Program-made: the position numbers and the translations under genes
Assembly: GCF_008831285.2 (NCBI RefSeq)
Contig: NC_045150.1
Span: 5,716,001-5,780,000, forward strand
Source of the DNA: Nymphaea colorata
Lineage: Eukaryota; Streptophyta; Magnoliopsida; Nymphaeales; Nymphaeaceae
Reading direction: 5' to 3'
Length of the DNA: 64,000 nt
Shown: positions 60,931 through 64,000 of the stretch, one piece after another
How the letters are laid out: every line of letters starts with the position of its first letter
Position numbering within the stretch: the first letter of the stretch is position 1
The notes under the pieces: generated by a model
What the model was told of the DNA's origin: nothing
The model's database searches: none
What the model saw: only the letters and a program-made list of their open reading frames with translations

Positions 60931-61087
60931 GTAGCAGAAGACCTCCGCCGGTTAGTCGCGCGGAACCAACCATGTCTGTCGTCGATCGGCCACTGGGCGG
61001 ATGGAGTCGGCAGATCAGGCCCCAAGCCGCCTACCCTACTACCAAGCCCTGTACTCGCTGCTTCAAAAAATAGGCAACCGCCCCTCC
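60931..61087. other. GC-rich patch beside a copia relic, possible LTR part
   Basis: Clearly GC-richer than its surroundings. On the minus strand it lies just past the end of the copia Pol tail and a purine run (GGAAAAAGTAAGGAGGGG), where a 3' LTR would start. No partner LTR seen. Confidence 0.3.
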
Positions 61088-62395
61088 TTACTTTTTCCAA
61101 CTGAAGCCTCCGGCAACCTCTGCCAACTCACCGGGCGGCACTAACCGGCATCGCCGGCTGACCGAACGACATCGGTCAAGTTTGTTTCTTAGAGCCATCA
61201 ATGGATCTTTAGTGATAAATAAATCTGCCAGTTGTAATTTGGAAGGGACAAACCTTGTCACGAATTGTTCCCGAGCCACTTGTTTACCGGCTTTGAATCA
61301 ACCATCTTGAACCGCGCAAGTAAATCATATGCATACTTACATTGACTCAAGAACATCCCAGCGGCGTCATCTCGAAGGACTTGAATGCCAAGGAAATAAT
61401 AATGGAGATGCCCCATATCCTTGATAGCGAACGATGTCCCTAGAGTTGTCACAAATGAAGTGAGTGCACTACCTGTCAGGATCAGATCATCGACATCTAT
61501 GAGTAAATTCATAATTTTTTCATGATGATGCCAAACTTATATGGATGGATCAACTAAGCCCTGGATGCTTGCCGCAAGCCATAGAGAGCTCATCTAAAGA
61601 TGACAAACTTTATTAGGATTTTTGGAATCTTCATACGTTGGGACATGAACACATTCTCATGTAAAACACCATGAAGGAATGCATTTTTAATCTCAGGTTG
61701 TGGATTTCCCAATGTGTGATATGAGAGCAACACTTAGCACTTAGTTGCTGGACGAATTACCGGAGCAAAGGTTTCATGGAAGTCCTTCAATTTGAGTGAA
61801 ACCCTTGGCGACGAGTGCTTGCATTTCTTCATCCATGGCTGCTTTCCAACTGTGATGGGTGAAAGCTTCTGTGATAGATTTTGATTCCTTTGGAATGGCA
61901 GGATGATTAGTGGCCAGGAGAGTATATTTTGGACATGGTTTTTGGATCTCATTCATGCATCTAGTGATGATAGTTCTGACCAAATCTGGCTTTTTTTTGT
62001 GTTTCAGCTGAAGTCCTTTGCTCGCTAGAAATATTTTCTGTTGGAGTTGGAATTTGCCACATCCTCGTTAATAGGGAACTCATTTGATGGAGAAACACTT
62101 GGATTTGGACCATAATTATGACATAGTGTAGAATTAATGGTGGTGCCAAGAGGACCCATTGGACTTGTGTCATGTGGTTGAGGGCATTGATGTCTGTCAT
62201 CTTCTCCTAATCCAACATGTGAGTGACGAGAAGGGCCAAAGGCCATAGGAAAACCTTGATGTTCTTGTCATATTGACACTGAATAAATTTATGAAATTGT
62301 TGGAAAATTTCAGGAAATCAGATTTGTTTTTGAGTGGGTAAAGCCATGTGAATCGACTATAGTCATCTATAAAAATTACATAAAACCGAAGGTCT
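61088..62395 (-). pseudogene. Ty1-copia pol relic with internal deletions
   Basis: Minus strand, in order: integrase SRFTWLYPLKNKSDFLKF (about 62380-62300); an integrase-RT linker; the RT entry SWKAAMDEEMQALVAKGF and DFHETFAPVIRP; and the RT catalytic DVDDLILTGS (usually YVDD) near 61490. Then LGTSFAIKDMGHLHYFLG-like sequence leads into MVDSKPV. Directly afterwards comes the Pol tail FVPSKLQLADLF at about 61250, so most of RNase H has been deleted. Distinct from the 45.6-kb element by sequence. Confidence 0.8.
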
Positions 62396-62402
62396 ATATA
62401 TT

Positions 62403-62700
62403 CAAACGAGTTTATAGTTTGTCAAGCCTTAATCGAGTCGAGCTCGAGCTCAACACGTAACGATGAATATGAATTCTATTCAAACGAGTGTGTCGAGCTG
62501 TAATCGAGTCGACCTCGAGTTCAACACATAATGATGAATATCAATTCTATTCAAACGAGTTTGTCGAGCTTTAATCAAGTCGAGCTCAAGCTCCACGTAA
62601 CTGCCGAGTCAAACTCAAGCTACTTCCACGGAGCTATTCTCGAGCTTGAGGTTTCATTAGTCGAGCCAAGCTCGAGCTGACTGAAATCAGGCTCGACTCA
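62403..62700. repeat. TCGAG-rich tandem array
   Basis: CAAACGAG restarts at 62403, 62481 and 62552 (periods 78 and 71), each time followed by AATCGAGTCGA- or AATCAAGTCGA-type words. The repeat then loosens into dense CTCGAGCT words to about 62700. Confidence 0.75.
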
Positions 62701-63109
62701 GCTTGTGTTCCCTCCTAGTCCTGCCCAACCACCGAACTAGTTCTCATCCTTAGCCCTAAGTTTAGATTGAACCACTGGGTCCAGAACCCCGATCAAGATC
62801 CAAATAGGGCTCTTACTCTTGTTTTTTATGATTTTGTGCCAATAATCAAATCCAGTCCTCTGGGTGGAGCCAAAGTTAATGGCGATGGCTTCAAGCAACA
62901 TAAGAAGACCAAGTCCCACATTAACCGAAACAGACTGTTGACGGGCTTGCCTTGTTTGGGACCCAAGTTGGTCAGGAATCAATAAACGCACTCCCTTAGA
63001 AAATCTTTGCAAAGCTGAAAGATTCCAACCCCAAAAGAATGATGCAGGACCAAAGCATAAAAAGAAAAATTCAATCACAACTTGGGTTTGTTTGTTAGCT
63101 TTTTTTTTT

Positions 63110-63140
<31 letters not shown>

Positions 63141-64000
63141 GGGTGGGACTAATTATAGTATTTTTACGTTTCATTTATTGTTGTTTCACTTGGATCCAAA
63201 TTCACGGGTTCCATTTCTTTGCACTGTTTAAGGACGACTAAGACTTTATTTGTAATCAGTTTTTTTGGTTAAATGGATGAAACCCTAATGGCTATTTTGC
63301 ATTTCTTTTTCTTTTTCCGTTCTCTTGGTATTTCTTTTGTTTAACCTCACATTAGTTAGGCGTTGATGGTGAATTAGAGGAGGAATCCTCTTTTCCTTTT
63401 TCTTTGTCGCTGCATCAGTGAGCTGTTGGTTTCTGAATTAAATTTCAGATTCAGCAACAGTTCTAACTTTTTGTAAATTGGTGAAACTTTGAAGTCCCCC
63501 TTTTTCCTTGTTCACGACGCTCGAAAGTTGGAACGACCAGACGGGGGGAAACCACTCGGCACAACCTCTGCTCTCGTTATCCAGCTTACAGGATACAGAT
63601 GGGGAAATAATAAACAATTTCTCTCATACTTCCCTTCTTCAAAAAAATTGATCCTGCTGCTGTTTCTTCTCACACTTAAATACTGTTTTCCCAAATCCAT
63701 ATTTCTTCAGTCCATGGTTTTGACTGGATAAAAGCATAACTAAGAGGCAAACCTAGAGATATCAACCCATGAGTGTGAAGACTATATCAGTTACAGAAGA
63801 TCAAGCCCAAATACTTTTGCCGATTAAAGCTATTCCACAAAATTTCCACTTGTTAAAGAAATACTGAACAATGAGATCACCAGATAGAAGAGCTTCACTA
63901 AAAGACCGGCGTAAGTTCGGCATCATGCACATGCAAGTGTCAACATTTAACGCAAGAAGTGCCTTTTGGCATTATGATCTCACTGCCTTTTAAAAGGAGA
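62701..64000. other. Terminal spacer
   Basis: A T20G24 homopolymer junction at 63100-63143; no gene recognised. Confidence 0.45.
63100..63143. repeat. T20 followed by G24 homopolymer
   Basis: Twenty T then twenty-four G, directly readable. Either a genuine homopolymer pair or an assembly/library artefact. Confidence 0.9.

Noticed and set aside
1-64000. CRISPR arrays, prokaryotic operons, organelle insertions, conserved microRNA precursors
   Set aside because: No regularly spaced short repeats, no prokaryotic gene organisation, no rRNA or organelle genes recognised; mature miR156, miR159, miR166 and miR172 sequences were looked for by eye and not found.

Overview
This is nuclear DNA of a flowering plant. 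It has spliced genes with GT-AG introns, plant-specific families (SMAX1-LIKE, LEA2/NHL) and many decayed Ty1-copia, Ty3-gypsy, LINE, SINE and hAT-like MITE remnants in AT-rich spacers with long (AT)n, (CT)n and (TG)n tracts. The species cannot be named from sequence alone. One gene is an isolated GC-rich block (LEA2), and the SMAX1-LIKE gene has a GC-rich 5' end. That would suit a monocot or an early-diverging angiosperm, but this is inference. No operon-like or prokaryotic content is present.

Four genes look functional, about one per 16 kb. (1) A three-exon SMAX1-LIKE gene (minus, 2839-5518, 807 aa): a ClpB-like co-repressor of the karrikin/strigolactone family with a C-terminal LDLNL EAR motif. 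(2) A seven-exon gene for an NTF2/SnoaL-fold protein (minus, 30655 to about 36413), reconstructed exon by exon with consistent splice phases. (3) A two-exon GNAT-type N-acetyltransferase (plus, 38177-40336, 165 aa). (4) A single-exon LEA2/NDR1-HIN1-like membrane protein (minus, 52751-53362, 203 aa). They are unrelated neighbours and show no sign of acting together.

Layout: 1-2.6 kb holds tandem duplications, a hAT-like MITE with its target duplication and a copia RNase H-LTR relic. The SMAX1-LIKE gene lies at 2.8-5.5 kb. From 5.9 to 15.5 kb is spacer with one well-delimited 154-bp MITE. From 15.5 to 22 kb are two copia relics of opposite orientation. From 22 to 30.6 kb are a SINE, a TCGA-rich patch and a gypsy reverse-transcriptase relic. 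From 30.6 to 36.4 kb is the NTF2-like gene, followed by the GNAT gene at 38.2-40.3 kb and MITEs at 42.3 kb. From 44.4 to 50.8 kb a LINE fragment is split by a copia element whose two LTRs and 5-bp target duplication are all visible. The LEA2 gene follows. From 55 to 64 kb are further SINE, gypsy, MITE and copia relics, a TCGAG-rich array and a T20G24 homopolymer.

I found no convincing new system. The best leads are: the copia element with non-canonical TG...TA LTR ends; several perfect or near-perfect tandem duplications of about 75-107 bp; the altered RGKT-like site of the SMAX1-LIKE protein; and the unresolved start of the NTF2-like gene.
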